Source: Chloroflexota bacterium (GTDB taxonomy: Bacteria; Chloroflexota; Anaerolineae; Promineifilales; Promineifilaceae). Taken from it: 36,336 bases of DNA. Both the position numbers and the translations under genes were made by a program. A model generated the notes under the pieces. That model did not search any database and had not been told where the DNA came from. It saw nothing but the letters and a program-made list of their open reading frames with translations. The DNA is taken from positions 1 to 36,336 of the forward strand of contig JAACFF010000014.1 in the NCBI GenBank assembly GCA_009937635.1, given 5' to 3'. Positions 8,257 to 15,456 of this stretch are shown here, one piece after another. Within the stretch, counting starts at the first letter, position 1, and each line of letters starts with the position of its first letter.

Positions 8257-9299
8257 GCGCTCACCTCTACGTTTTGCATCTTGCCATTTGCCGAGAAACG
8301 GTTGGGGGTCTCTTTCGTAGACGTCCCACCAGATGACGAGTTAGTTGATGTTAAGTTGTTATCAATATCTTCTTCTGTAATCACGACAGGTTTCGTTTCT
8401 TCTACAATTTGGCGACCTTGCGCTATCAATGCGTAGGCGCTAGCCTGGTCGGGCGCAAACGTCGAGAACTTGACCAGGTCGCTTTCTTCCAGGAAGATGA
8501 TCACCTGTCGCGTGTTGTTCTGGGATAAATCACTCTGTTTCAAACCGCTGCGAATCTCACCCGTCGTGCGCTCCAACATGGGTACGTCATAAGCGCGCTC
8601 GATATAGAGGCGGATGGTGTCGGAGACGAGGGTGTAATGCTCTTTAAAGCGACCCTGCTCCGGCAGACCGAGCTGTCCGATACGCGCCAGGTCATCCAGG
8701 GCAATCTCATGAGGCGGGCGGTTATCCACTGTGGCCAGCGCCAACTTGGCCTGGCGGCGCTTCCACCAATAGAAAGATAACGCCGCGAAAAGGGCCATTA
8801 TTAGCCCGCCGGCGATCCAGGGCAACATATTGACGAACGGCAGTTCCGCCTGCGGTTTTATGTCCCTTAGTTCCGTATCCCCTTCGACGAGGATGGAATT
8901 GATGAGAACTGGAGCGGGCGCAGCCGTAACTTCACTCAACTGCCCTGCCCCATCCGTCACATTGACGGTGAGCGGCGGTGTGCTGAATTCGCCTGGGGCG
9001 AACAGCCGAGCGTCAATCAGAACAGTGGTTGTTGCTGTCCCATCACCATGATCAACCGTTGTCGCCGGCGATTGGGACTTGACGATGAAGTCGCCCCACG
9101 TCTGCGGTATTTCGGGATTGATTACGTGATACTCTGCCGGGTGGGTCACAGACAAGGTCATTTCGACGGGATCGCCAACGGTATAGGCGCCTTCCGGCAC
9201 GGTCACGGTCGCCGTCAACGGCGCTTGCGCCGCCACTGTCCCCACCGCCAAGAGCGTGAAGAGAAGTAATAATGGAATTAAGATAAGCCTTCTGTTCAT
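8253..9299 (-). CDS. DUF4381-like membrane protein of the MoxR/Bat operon
   Basis: Signal peptide (MNRRLILIPLLLLFTLLAVG), an extracellular beta-rich domain (about 28-165), one membrane helix (about 168-188, ending in WWKRRQ) and a cytosolic helical domain (about 200-320; GRFKEHYTLVSDTIRLYIER). This is the layout of the DUF4381-type proteins found between DUF58 and batA. I placed the start at the ATG at 9299 because it opens the signal peptide; an ATG 12 bases upstream is also possible and neither has a clear ribosome-binding site. It overlaps batA by four bases. The cytosolic domain may be the contact for MoxR or the DUF58 protein; that is inference. Confidence 0.75.
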   Translation of the reverse strand: MNRRLILIPLLLLFTLLAVGTVAAQAPLTATVTVPEGAYTVGDPVEMTLSVTHPAEYHVINPEIPQTWGDFIVKSQSPATTVDHGDGTATTTVLIDARLFAPGEFSTPPLTVNVTDGAGQLSEVTAAPAPVLINSILVEGDTELRDIKPQAELPFVNMLPWIAGGLIMALFAALSFYWWKRRQAKLALATVDNRPPHEIALDDLARIGQLGLPEQGRFKEHYTLVSDTIRLYIERAYDVPMLERTTGEIRSGLKQSDLSQNNTRQVIIFLEESDLVKFSTFAPDQASAYALIAQGRQIVEETKPVVITEEDIDNNLTSTNSSSGGTSTKETPNRFSANGKMQNVEVSA

Positions 9300-9311
9300 A
9301 GTTATTACCAT

Positions 9312-9338
9312 AGCTATCAGCTGGCAGCTGACAGCTGC
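9312..9338. repeat. AGCTG-rich hairpin in the gap after the DUF58 gene
   Basis: The 27-base gap is made almost wholly of AGCT-containing units: CAGCTG repeats as a direct and palindromic pair (CAGCTGGCAGCTG), flanked by AGCTATCAG and ACAGCTGCT. It is another member of the in-operon repeat set. Confidence 0.55.
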
Positions 9339-10226
9339 TTAATGCCTAATCCTCTTTGCCCTTTCTTGGAAGAAGCGGGCCAGGGGCACGGTATACTCTA
9401 GATCGGTATTAATATCAATGCGATCGACGCTGGCCTTCCTGAAGATGCGCGTCTTGTTGTTTTCTAGCTGCTGCATCTGATTCTGGTAGGCGTTTTGCCA
9501 GTGGCTGCTGCTGGTATCGACCCAAACGATTTCGCCGCTTTCCGGGTCTTCGAGAGCCAGTAAGCCCACATTGCCGATATGTGTGTCTAAAGGATCGTTC
9601 AAATCGACGGCGATGACGTCGTGCCGGCGGTTGGTCACCGAGAGTGCTCGACTATATCCTTCTGGATCGGCCATGAAGTCGGATACCAGGAAGATAATGC
9701 TGCGCCGCTTGAGGATCTGGTTTACTTTGTCCAGGGCCATTTTGATGTTGGTGCCCTTGCTTTGTGGCTCAAAAGCCAATAATTCACGAATCAGGCGCAG
9801 CACGTGTTTGCGACCTTTGCGCGGCGGGATGAACAATTCGATCTGGTCGGTGAAAATAAGCAGCCCAACTTTGTCGTTGTTGGTCGTTGCCGCGAAGGAG
9901 AGCACGGCCGTTAATTCGGCAGCCAATTCACGCTTGAAACGGTTCACCGAGCCGAAGTTCTCCGACGCGCTGGCGTCAACGACCAGCATGACCGTCAACT
10001 CCCGTTCCTCCACATAGCGCTTCACATACGGTTCGCCCGTGCGCGCCGTCACATTCCAATCAATGGTGCGGATCTCGTCACCAATCTGGTAAGGGCGGAC
10101 TTCGTCGAATTCCATACCCCGTCCCTTGAAGATGGAATGGTACTCACCGGCAAAACTGTCGTTCACCAGACGCCGCGTGCGAATCTCGATGCGCTGGATT
10201 TTTTTCATTAAATCACTGGTTAGCAT
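9339..10226 (-). CDS. DUF58 protein (VWA-like partner of MoxR)
   Basis: A 295-residue soluble protein with the DUF58 signature at about 35-72: GRGMEFDEVRPYQIGDEIR, then IDWNVTARTGEPYVKRY. A VWA-like fold follows, but the metal-site motif is reduced to DASAS (84-88), as is common in this family. AGGA precedes the ATG. The family is nearly always encoded beside a MoxR ATPase, as here (87 bases downstream of it), and is taken to be its cytosolic substrate or adaptor. Length and motif spacing are normal. Confidence 0.9.
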   Translation of the reverse strand: MLTSDLMKKIQRIEIRTRRLVNDSFAGEYHSIFKGRGMEFDEVRPYQIGDEIRTIDWNVTARTGEPYVKRYVEERELTVMLVVDASASENFGSVNRFKRELAAELTAVLSFAATTNNDKVGLLIFTDQIELFIPPRKGRKHVLRLIRELLAFEPQSKGTNIKMALDKVNQILKRRSIIFLVSDFMADPEGYSRALSVTNRRHDVIAVDLNDPLDTHIGNVGLLALEDPESGEIVWVDTSSSHWQNAYQNQMQQLENNKTRIFRKASVDRIDINTDLEYTVPLARFFQERAKRIRH

Positions 10227-10240
10227 CTTGTAGTCCTTTC

Positions 10241-10300
10241 AGCTAGTCAGCAATCAGCAGTCAGCAATCAGCGGGAAAAAGGAGCTGATTGCTGACTGCT
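10241..10300. repeat. 17-bp perfect hairpin in the moxR-DUF58 gap
   Basis: AGCAGTCAGCAATCAGC (10256-10272) pairs with GCTGATTGCTGACTGCT (10284-10300) over an 11-base purine-rich loop. An extra copy of GTCAGCAATCAGC stands at 10246-10258. There is no T-run in the transcript sense, so it looks like a processing or stabilising hairpin rather than a terminator. Confidence 0.75.
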
Positions 10301-10313
10301 GTTAGCTAATTTT

Positions 10314-11306
10314 TTACGGTACGTCGGTGTGGTCCAGAATGCGGCGTACGATGTGATCGCTGTTGATATTCTCCGCTTCCGCTTCGTAGCTGGTGATAAT
10401 ACGGTGGCGCAGGACGTCGGGGGCGATCTGCTTGATATCTTCTGGGGTTACAAAGCCACGTCCCTTGAGGAAGGCGTGGGCACGAGCGGCCGTGACCAGG
10501 TTGATGCTGGCTCGCGGTGAAGCTCCAAAGTCGATTAGATTGTTCAGGTCGCTCAGACCGTTTGTACCTGGCTGGCGGGTGGTCAAGACCAGATCCAGAA
10601 CGTACTCTTTGATCTTGTCGTCCACATAAATCTGGCGCACCATTTCGCGGGCGCGCAGGATATCGGCCGGCGTGACGACTGGATTCACTATGGGCAAGTC
10701 GATGCCGGTCATGCGGTCGATGATCAACCGTTCCTCGCTGCGCGTGGGGTAGCCCACTTTTACCTTGAGCATAAAGCGGTCAACCTGGGCCTCGGGCAGC
10801 GGATAGGTGCCTTCCTGCTCGATGGGGTTTTGGGTAGCCATGACCAGGAAGAGAGCGTCCATCATGAAAGTTTCATCGCCGATGGTGACCTGGCGTTCCT
10901 GCATCGCTTCCAGCAAGGCGCTCTGTACCTTGGCCGGGGCACGGTTGATTTCGTCGGCCAGGATTAAGTTGGCGAAAATAGGCCCTTCATGGACCGAGAA
11001 CTCGCCCGTGCGCGGGTTGTAAATCTGTGTACCGATCAGGTCAGCCGGCAGCAAGTCCGGCGTGAACTGAATGCGAGAAAAATCAGCCTGGATCGCTTCT
11101 GATACGGTTTTGATCAGCAAGGTCTTGGCCAGGCCAGGCACACCTTCGAGCAAAATATGGCCGTCGGCCAGGAGACCGATCAGCACGCGCTCTACCAGCG
11201 CTTCTTGCCCCACCATCACCTTGTTAATCTCGGACAATAAGTCCTGCAAGAAAATGGCTTCGTGTCTTACCTGTGTGTTGAGTTCACGTACGCTAATTGG
11301 ATTCAT
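10314..11306 (-). CDS. moxR: MoxR-family AAA+ ATPase
   Basis: A 330-residue AAA+ ATPase. Walker A is GVPGLAKT (55-62), Walker B LILADE (114-119), sensor 1 ATQNP (157-161), and the conserved DRFMLK (176-181) and SPRAS segments are present. AGGGAGA lies 8 bases before the ATG. It is the first gene of an eight-gene operon with DUF58, VWA and TPR partners, the standard setting in which MoxR hydrolyses ATP to mature or remodel VWA-containing envelope complexes. No divergence from the family norm is visible. Confidence 0.93.
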   Translation of the reverse strand: MNPISVRELNTQVRHEAIFLQDLLSEINKVMVGQEALVERVLIGLLADGHILLEGVPGLAKTLLIKTVSEAIQADFSRIQFTPDLLPADLIGTQIYNPRTGEFSVHEGPIFANLILADEINRAPAKVQSALLEAMQERQVTIGDETFMMDALFLVMATQNPIEQEGTYPLPEAQVDRFMLKVKVGYPTRSEERLIIDRMTGIDLPIVNPVVTPADILRAREMVRQIYVDDKIKEYVLDLVLTTRQPGTNGLSDLNNLIDFGASPRASINLVTAARAHAFLKGRGFVTPEDIKQIAPDVLRHRIITSYEAEAENINSDHIVRRILDHTDVP

Positions 11307-11340
11307 TTTTGTATTCTCCCTCTTGAGTTTTTGAGTTCTT

Positions 11341-11370
11341 ATTATACAAATTGGCGAGGGGCTGAATCTA
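11341..11370 (-). promoter_or_regulatory. Candidate promoter of the moxR-bat operon
   Basis: On the minus strand a perfect TATAAT lies at 11346-11341, about 34 bases before the moxR ATG. The -35 region (TAGATT at 11370-11365, 18-base spacing) is weak. The -10 lies immediately after the hairpin that probably ends the upstream gene. Confidence 0.45.
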
Positions 11371-11389
11371 GTTGTCCAGCGCCCTCGCC
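11353..11389 (-). terminator. Hairpin after the 159-aa secreted protein gene
   Basis: GGCGAGGG (11353-11360) pairs with CCCTCGCC (11382-11389), extended inward by GCTG/CAGC with a bulge. On the minus strand it lies 19 bases after the stop of the upstream secreted-protein gene and is followed by AATTTG rather than a clean T-run, so termination may be partial, allowing some read-through into moxR. Confidence 0.5.
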
Positions 11390-11408
11390 CTTAATTATTA
11401 AAGTTTTT

Positions 11409-11888
11409 TTAAGCAGCCCGGTACAATGTGCCGTTCAAGACTGGGTCCTTACCACACAGCCAGGGTAGGTCGATTTTGGCCGTGGCGTTCAACGTGTCGC
11501 CGCTCACTTTGCTGTTCAGGTCCACGGTGACATTAATGCCGCTGACATCAAATGAAGATCTGGCCGACAAAGCTTTTGGATTCGCAGCTGATGTACGGCC
11601 ATTGGCGTAAATGCTGCTGGCCGGAATAGCGGCTGCGCCACACATACCCGCGTCAATGTTCAAGCCGTCGCCGATGAATACAGTTCCATCTACGGCCGTG
11701 CCGCGGTGGGTCATAATCAGGGACATGGGGGCGGAACTGCCGTCAGGGGCATAAACTGTGCCATTAAAGGTGCCTTCGTAGGGACCGGACTTGCCAGCTG
11801 CTGCGGGAGCCGCGCTGGCACCGGGGACGGCCATAACGGCGAATAAACCGATAACTGCTACTAAACCTAAAACAAGAAATTTTTTCAT
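11409..11888 (-). CDS. Small secreted protein of unknown function
   Basis: I chose the ATG at 11888: AGGAGA lies upstream and a textbook signal peptide begins there (MKKFLVLGLVAVIGLFAVMA, cleavage near ASAAPA). The upstream in-frame ATG at 11972 would add 28 unlikely residues. The mature part (about 130 residues) is Gly/Ala/Ser-rich and predicted mostly beta: GPYEGTFNGTVYAPDGSSAP, then IMTHRGTAVDGTVFIGDGL, with two Cys (CGAAAI and WLCGKD) that could form a disulfide. The pattern of alternating strands ending in LNGTLYRAA is like small beta-barrel, lipocalin-like extracellular proteins. I do not recognise a family. Confidence 0.7.
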   Translation of the reverse strand: MKKFLVLGLVAVIGLFAVMAVPGASAAPAAAGKSGPYEGTFNGTVYAPDGSSAPMSLIMTHRGTAVDGTVFIGDGLNIDAGMCGAAAIPASSIYANGRTSAANPKALSARSSFDVSGINVTVDLNSKVSGDTLNATAKIDLPWLCGKDPVLNGTLYRAA

Positions 11889-12216
11889 TATGATACATTC
11901 TCCTATAAATTGTGCTTGGCCCCTGTATTTTGCGGGCCAACGAATATTTGCCCTTATCATAAGTGAAAACATCTCTTACCGGCTTTAAAAGTGAATTGTC
12001 TTTACCTTATGCGAAACTTAAGGAACAGAGTTCCGCTGGTGGAGCGGATCCCTGGCGCTATTTATGATGGTTTGGACATAGAAATTACTTGCTCGTTCAA
12101 CTGTGTAACAAACGCGCAGCATTCACCGTTCTAGCAGTGATTCCCACATTTATTTTACGTAAAGTATCAACAATCGTTGCGCTTCGAAAGTCCGATCTAA
12201 ATAAGTTCCCCATCAG

Positions 12217-12249
12217 TTCTTCATAACTTCTGAACAATTTTTCTTTATG
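12217..12249 (+). promoter_or_regulatory. Three tandem 11-bp repeats, probable response-regulator site
   Basis: TTCTTCATAAC, TTCTGAACAAT and TTTTCTTTATG follow one another at exact 11-base steps. The middle unit is nearly identical to the first unit upstream of the response-regulator gene (TTCTGAACA then A/G then TTT). OmpR/PhoB-type regulators bind head-to-tail direct repeats with about 11-bp spacing, so this is a likely target of the regulator encoded at 13338. Confidence 0.55.
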
Positions 12250-12307
12250 CTTATTAGCGTACAGGGCAGACCGATGGATTTACCATCCCCCTGATAATAT
12301 TTTACAG

Positions 12308-12371
12308 GGGCGAGACAGTTGGATGCCAGGCTGATCTGGTGGGCAAGGGTCCGCAATCAACTGTCTCGCCC
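12308..12371 (+). promoter_or_regulatory. 14-bp inverted repeat in the 5' leader
   Basis: GGGCGAGACAGTTG (12308-12321) is mirrored by CAACTGTCTCGCCC (12358-12371), 36 bases apart. The right arm ends 9 bases before the GGAG ribosome-binding site (12381) of the next gene. It may be a leader hairpin controlling translation, or a binding site for a dimeric repressor. Confidence 0.6.
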
Positions 12372-12392
12372 GATGAGTATGGAGAACATAAA

Positions 12393-13085
12393 ATGAAAAA
12401 TAAATGGACGAAAACACTTCTTATTAGCGCGCTGGCTGTGATGGTCATGGCTGTAGGCGCTGTAGGGGTTTTTGCGCAGACGGATGTTGCCGCTCCCGCG
12501 GATGAAGGCGTGCTCACGCTGCCTGGCTTCCACGGCCGTGGACGCGGCGGGTTCCCCCATGGATTCAGCGGCGACCGGCAAGCTGATCTGGCTGCAGCGT
12601 TGGGTATCACGGTAGAAGAACTAGAGGCGGCGCAGCAGGAAGCGCATGTCGCCCGAATCGAGCAGTTGGTCGAAGACGGGACCTTGACCCGCGACGAGGC
12701 CAATTTGATGCTGGCTATGAGCGCCCTGAAAAACAATATCGATCGCGGGGAAATGATGGCCAGCGCGTTGGGACTGACTCCAGAGGAGTTCGAGGCCGCC
12801 CGCGAGGATGGCAGCCTGCGTGACCTTTTGGCCAACACCACGCCGGCCGAACTGCAAGAGAATATGCAGGCAGCCTTCGAAACGGCCTTGCAGGACGCAG
12901 TGGCGAACAATGTCATTACTGCAGAACAGGCTGAGCTGATCCGCGAAAATATGGGTGACGGCTGTGGCTTCGGCGGACATCGTGGTTTTGGTGGACATGC
13001 CCGGCCAGGTGGTTTCGGCGGACGCGGTAGTGGGAACTTCACCGCCCCCGGAGCTCTACAGAATACATCGGCCCGCAGCGCGTAA
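12393..13085 (+). CDS. Secreted helical, His/Gly-rich protein (CpxP-like position)
   Basis: The ATG at 12393 has GGAG 8 bases upstream and opens a signal peptide (MKNKWTKTLLISALAVMVMA, cleavage near VFAQT). The mature protein is a run of amphipathic helices carrying the repeated phrase AALGITVEELEAAQQEA / SALGLTPEEFEAAREDG, with helix stretches between (about 70-195), and a Gly/His/Phe-rich end (FGGHRGFGGHARPGGFGGRG) that could bind metal. No catalytic motif is seen. It lies just before an OmpR-type regulator/kinase pair and shares a probable binding site with it, the arrangement of CpxP or Spy with their two-component systems. A role as an envelope-stress accessory or metal-sensing protein is inference. 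A very strong terminator follows. Confidence 0.75.
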   Translation: MKNKWTKTLLISALAVMVMAVGAVGVFAQTDVAAPADEGVLTLPGFHGRGRGGFPHGFSGDRQADLAAALGITVEELEAAQQEAHVARIEQLVEDGTLTRDEANLMLAMSALKNNIDRGEMMASALGLTPEEFEAAREDGSLRDLLANTTPAELQENMQAAFETALQDAVANNVITAEQAELIRENMGDGCGFGGHRGFGGHARPGGFGGRGSGNFTAPGALQNTSARSA

Positions 13086-13099
13086 AGAGAAGGTTGTTA

Positions 13100-13130
13100 T
13101 TTTCCCGGAAACTTGAAGTTTCCGGGAAAA
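13100..13130 (+). terminator. Long perfect hairpin after the secreted protein gene
   Basis: TTTTCCCGGAAACT (13100-13113) pairs with AGTTTCCGGGAAAA (13117-13130) over a TGA loop. It has no following T-run of its own but precedes a classic terminator 30 bases on, so it may act as a 3'-end stabiliser. Confidence 0.7.
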
Positions 13131-13159
13131 TTCCCAAGAGTAGAGTAACCCTCCTCACG

Positions 13160-13195
13160 AAAAACTGGCAGGTCACGCGGACCCGCCAGTTTTTT
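13160..13195 (+). terminator. Strong intrinsic terminator
   Basis: AAAAACTGGC (13160-13169) pairs with GCCAGTTTTT (13185-13194), extended by GGTC/GACC around an ACGCG loop and followed by a run of six T. It closes the transcript of the secreted protein gene and isolates the regulator gene. Confidence 0.9.
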
Positions 13196-13214
13196 ATGAT
13201 TACGCTCTTAAAAA

Positions 13215-13247
13215 TTTCTGAACAGTTTCTGCAAATTTTCTTAAAAC
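13215..13247 (+). promoter_or_regulatory. Three tandem 11-bp repeats upstream of the response-regulator gene
   Basis: TTTCTGAACAG, TTTCTGCAAAT and TTTCTTAAAAC are contiguous at 11-base steps and share TTTCT and the A at positions 8 and 10. This is the format of OmpR/PhoB-family binding sites. The repeats end about 90 bases before the regulator ATG, which suggests autoregulation. An overlapping AACAGTTT/AAACTGTT inverted repeat (13221-13228, 13244-13251) is an alternative reading. Confidence 0.6.
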
Positions 13248-13337
13248 TGTTACTTTACAATCAATCTGTATGCGGGTACCTTTTCCCGTCAATAAATTAC
13301 CAACAAAAGGAATGATGTAAATGACAAAAAGGACCTT

Positions 13338-14024
13338 ATGGCCAAAACCATCCTGGTTGTAGACGATACGGAAAGTTTACGCACTCTGGTCAAGAGTTAT
13401 TTGATCCAGGAAGGATTTCGCGTGGTCACGGCCGCAGACGGCCGCCAGGCATTATTTCTGGCGCGGGAGGAAAAACCGGACCTGATCCTGCTGGACTTGA
13501 TGATGCCGGAGATGGGTGGTTACGAATTCATGCGCGTCTACGGCCGTGAAGCGGAGACGCCGATCATTATATTAACCGCCAGAGTGGAGGAGAACGAAAA
13601 AGTTTTAGGCCTGGAATTGGGGGCAGACGATTATGTGACCAAGCCTTTCAGCATGCGCGAACTCACGGCGCGCATACGCGCCGTCCTGCGTCGGGCGGGG
13701 AAAACGTCTCCGCAGGCGGAATTACTGAGGGCCGGCGACATCATCCTGGACCGTAACGGCAGACTGGTTAAAATCGGCGACAGGTATGTGGATCTGACCC
13801 CCTCTGAATTCGACCTGTTGTCCTCCTTGATGGCCACGCCGGGCCGCGCCTTCAGCCGCCTAGAACTGCTGGATCTGCTGCAAGGCAACGCTTTTGAAGG
13901 GTATGAACGAACTATAGATGTGCACATACGCAACCTGCGCACCAAGATCGAAGAAGACCCGCGCGACCCCCGTTACGTCGAAACCGTCTACGGCATAGGC
14001 TACCGCTTCGCCATCGATCTATAA
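13338..14024 (+). CDS. OmpR/PhoB-family response regulator
   Basis: A 228-residue two-domain regulator. The receiver domain (1-118) has the acid pair Asp9-Asp10, phosphoacceptor Asp53 (LILLDLMMP), Thr80 and Lys102 (VTKPF). The C-terminal winged helix (about 130-226) has TPSEFDLLSSLMATPGRAF, DVHIRNLRTKIE and VYGIGYRF, typical of OmpR/PhoB proteins. AAGGA lies 6 bases before the ATG. The kinase gene begins 65 bases downstream. Tandem repeats upstream of this gene and of the preceding secreted-protein gene suggest that it controls both. The stimulus is not evident from the sequence. Confidence 0.93.
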   Translation: MAKTILVVDDTESLRTLVKSYLIQEGFRVVTAADGRQALFLAREEKPDLILLDLMMPEMGGYEFMRVYGREAETPIIILTARVEENEKVLGLELGADDYVTKPFSMRELTARIRAVLRRAGKTSPQAELLRAGDIILDRNGRLVKIGDRYVDLTPSEFDLLSSLMATPGRAFSRLELLDLLQGNAFEGYERTIDVHIRNLRTKIEEDPRDPRYVETVYGIGYRFAIDL

Positions 14025-14089
14025 ACTAAAGATTGTTCACTTATGACCACCCACACTCTTCGCCCCTCATCACTCGCCCTTGACTCACC

Positions 14090-15439
14090 ATGCGTTCCCT
14101 GACCGTCAAGCTCACGCTCGCCTTTCTCGTCGTCGCCCTCACCGGGGCGGGACTCGTGGCTATCTTTCTGGGCCGGCAGACGCAGCGCGAGTTCAATCGC
14201 TTTGTCTTGCTTAATTACCAGCGCGAGATCGTCAACAGAGTGGTCGACTATTATGAGAATCGCGGCAGTTGGGATGGGCTTATCGGCGAGGTCCCGCCCA
14301 CCCGCTGGCGCCGCGGCGATAGACATGCTCCCGATCTCTTCACGCTACTTGATGCAGAGGGGCGGGTCTTGTTGGCTGGTAGACAATACGATATTGGACA
14401 GCAGCTTGCCCGGTCTGAGCTGGACCGGGCGGTCCCCGTACAGGTGGATGGCCAGACCGTTGGTTGGCTACTGTTCGGCCAAACCCCCATTCAGGTGCGT
14501 GATCTGCCGGGATCGCCGGAACTGGATTTTCTCGATCGCATGCAGCAGGCGCTCATATGGGGAGCGCTGGGCGCCACGGTAGTTGCCTTGCTCATCGGCA
14601 TTTTCCTGGCGCGAACCATCTCCCGGCCGGTGCGCGAGCTGACCGGCGCGACCAAACGTGTTGCCGGGGGCGAATTAGGCGTCCAGGTACCCGTACGCAC
14701 GGAGGATGAATTGGGCGAGCTGGCCAACTCGTTTAACCAAATGAGCGCCGATTTGGCCCAGTCCAACCAGGCGCAGCGACAGATGACGGCCGACGTCGCT
14801 CACGATCTGCGCACGCCACTGAGCGTCATCCTGGGCTATACAGAGGCACTCAGCGACGACAAATTACAAGGCACGCCGCAAGTTTATGGCGTCATGCACA
14901 GTGAGGCGCAGCATCTCAGCCACTTGATTGACGATTTGCGCTTCTTGTCCCTGGCCGATGCAGGAGAACTTCCTTTAGAGCGCCGGAACGTGGCCCCATT
15001 GGATCTGCTTGATAGAACTGCCGCATCACACCGCGCGGCTGCGGAACAAAAGCAAATCGATCTACAGGTGCAGGTGGCTCCTGACCTACCTGAGCTGAAC
15101 GTGGATCCGGAACGCATGGCACAGGTGCTGGGTAACCTGACCAGCAACGCTTTACGCCACACGCCAGAGGGGGGTTCCGTCGCCCTGGTTGCCAAGAGGG
15201 GAATGGAAGGGGTGCTGCTCCAAGTGCGGGATACGGGCAGCGGCATCGATGCTGCCGACTTGCCCTACATTTTCCACCGCCTCTACCGGGGCGATCGCTC
15301 GCGGCAGCATAACGGCGCGTCTGGCCTGGGCCTGGCTATAGCCAAATCGATTGTAGAAGCGCATGGGGGCAGCATAAAAGCCGAGTCGGTTCCTGGCAAC
15401 GGCTCAACTTTTACCATCACCCTGCCCCGCAATGCTTGA
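14090..15439 (+). CDS. Membrane sensor histidine kinase (BaeS/CpxA-like layout)
   Basis: A 449-residue kinase: TM1 (8-28), an extracytoplasmic sensor of about 125 residues, TM2 (153-174), HAMP (175-228), a dimerisation domain with the phospho-acceptor His238 (DVAHDLRTPLS), and a catalytic domain with N box (NLTSNALRHTPEGG), D/F region (DTGSGI, IFHRLYRGD) and G2 box (GASGLGLAIAKS). All catalytic motifs are intact. It is the partner of the adjacent response regulator. The extracytoplasmic sensor is of the size found in envelope-stress kinases, where a secreted helical protein such as the one at 12393 could bind; that is inference. No strong ribosome-binding site is visible, so translation may depend on the upstream gene. 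Confidence 0.92.
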   Translation: MRSLTVKLTLAFLVVALTGAGLVAIFLGRQTQREFNRFVLLNYQREIVNRVVDYYENRGSWDGLIGEVPPTRWRRGDRHAPDLFTLLDAEGRVLLAGRQYDIGQQLARSELDRAVPVQVDGQTVGWLLFGQTPIQVRDLPGSPELDFLDRMQQALIWGALGATVVALLIGIFLARTISRPVRELTGATKRVAGGELGVQVPVRTEDELGELANSFNQMSADLAQSNQAQRQMTADVAHDLRTPLSVILGYTEALSDDKLQGTPQVYGVMHSEAQHLSHLIDDLRFLSLADAGELPLERRNVAPLDLLDRTAASHRAAAEQKQIDLQVQVAPDLPELNVDPERMAQVLGNLTSNALRHTPEGGSVALVAKRGMEGVLLQVRDTGSGIDAADLPYIFHRLYRGDRSRQHNGASGLGLAIAKSIVEAHGGSIKAESVPGNGSTFTITLPRNA

Positions 15440-15456
15440 GCAATACCCTCGCTGAA

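Larger units (their letters stand above)
11973..12392. promoter_or_regulatory. Divergent control region between two secreted-protein genes
   Basis: No coding signal. The right half holds three tandem 11-bp repeats (12217-12249) and a 14-bp inverted repeat (12308-12371) leading into the secreted His/Gly-rich protein gene; both have their own entries. The left half shows only a small GGAAC/GTTCC palindrome near 12020. Confidence 0.6.

Noticed and set aside
10241-10300. Possible CRISPR or VNTR from repeated CAGCAATCAG
   Set aside because: Only a few very short units with no spacers of constant length; better explained as a hairpin.
12302-13042. 246-aa open frame on the minus strand
   Set aside because: It mirrors the secreted His/Gly-rich gene, is made of Ser/Pro/Arg repeats and has no ribosome-binding site; the plus-strand gene has a signal peptide, leader and terminator.
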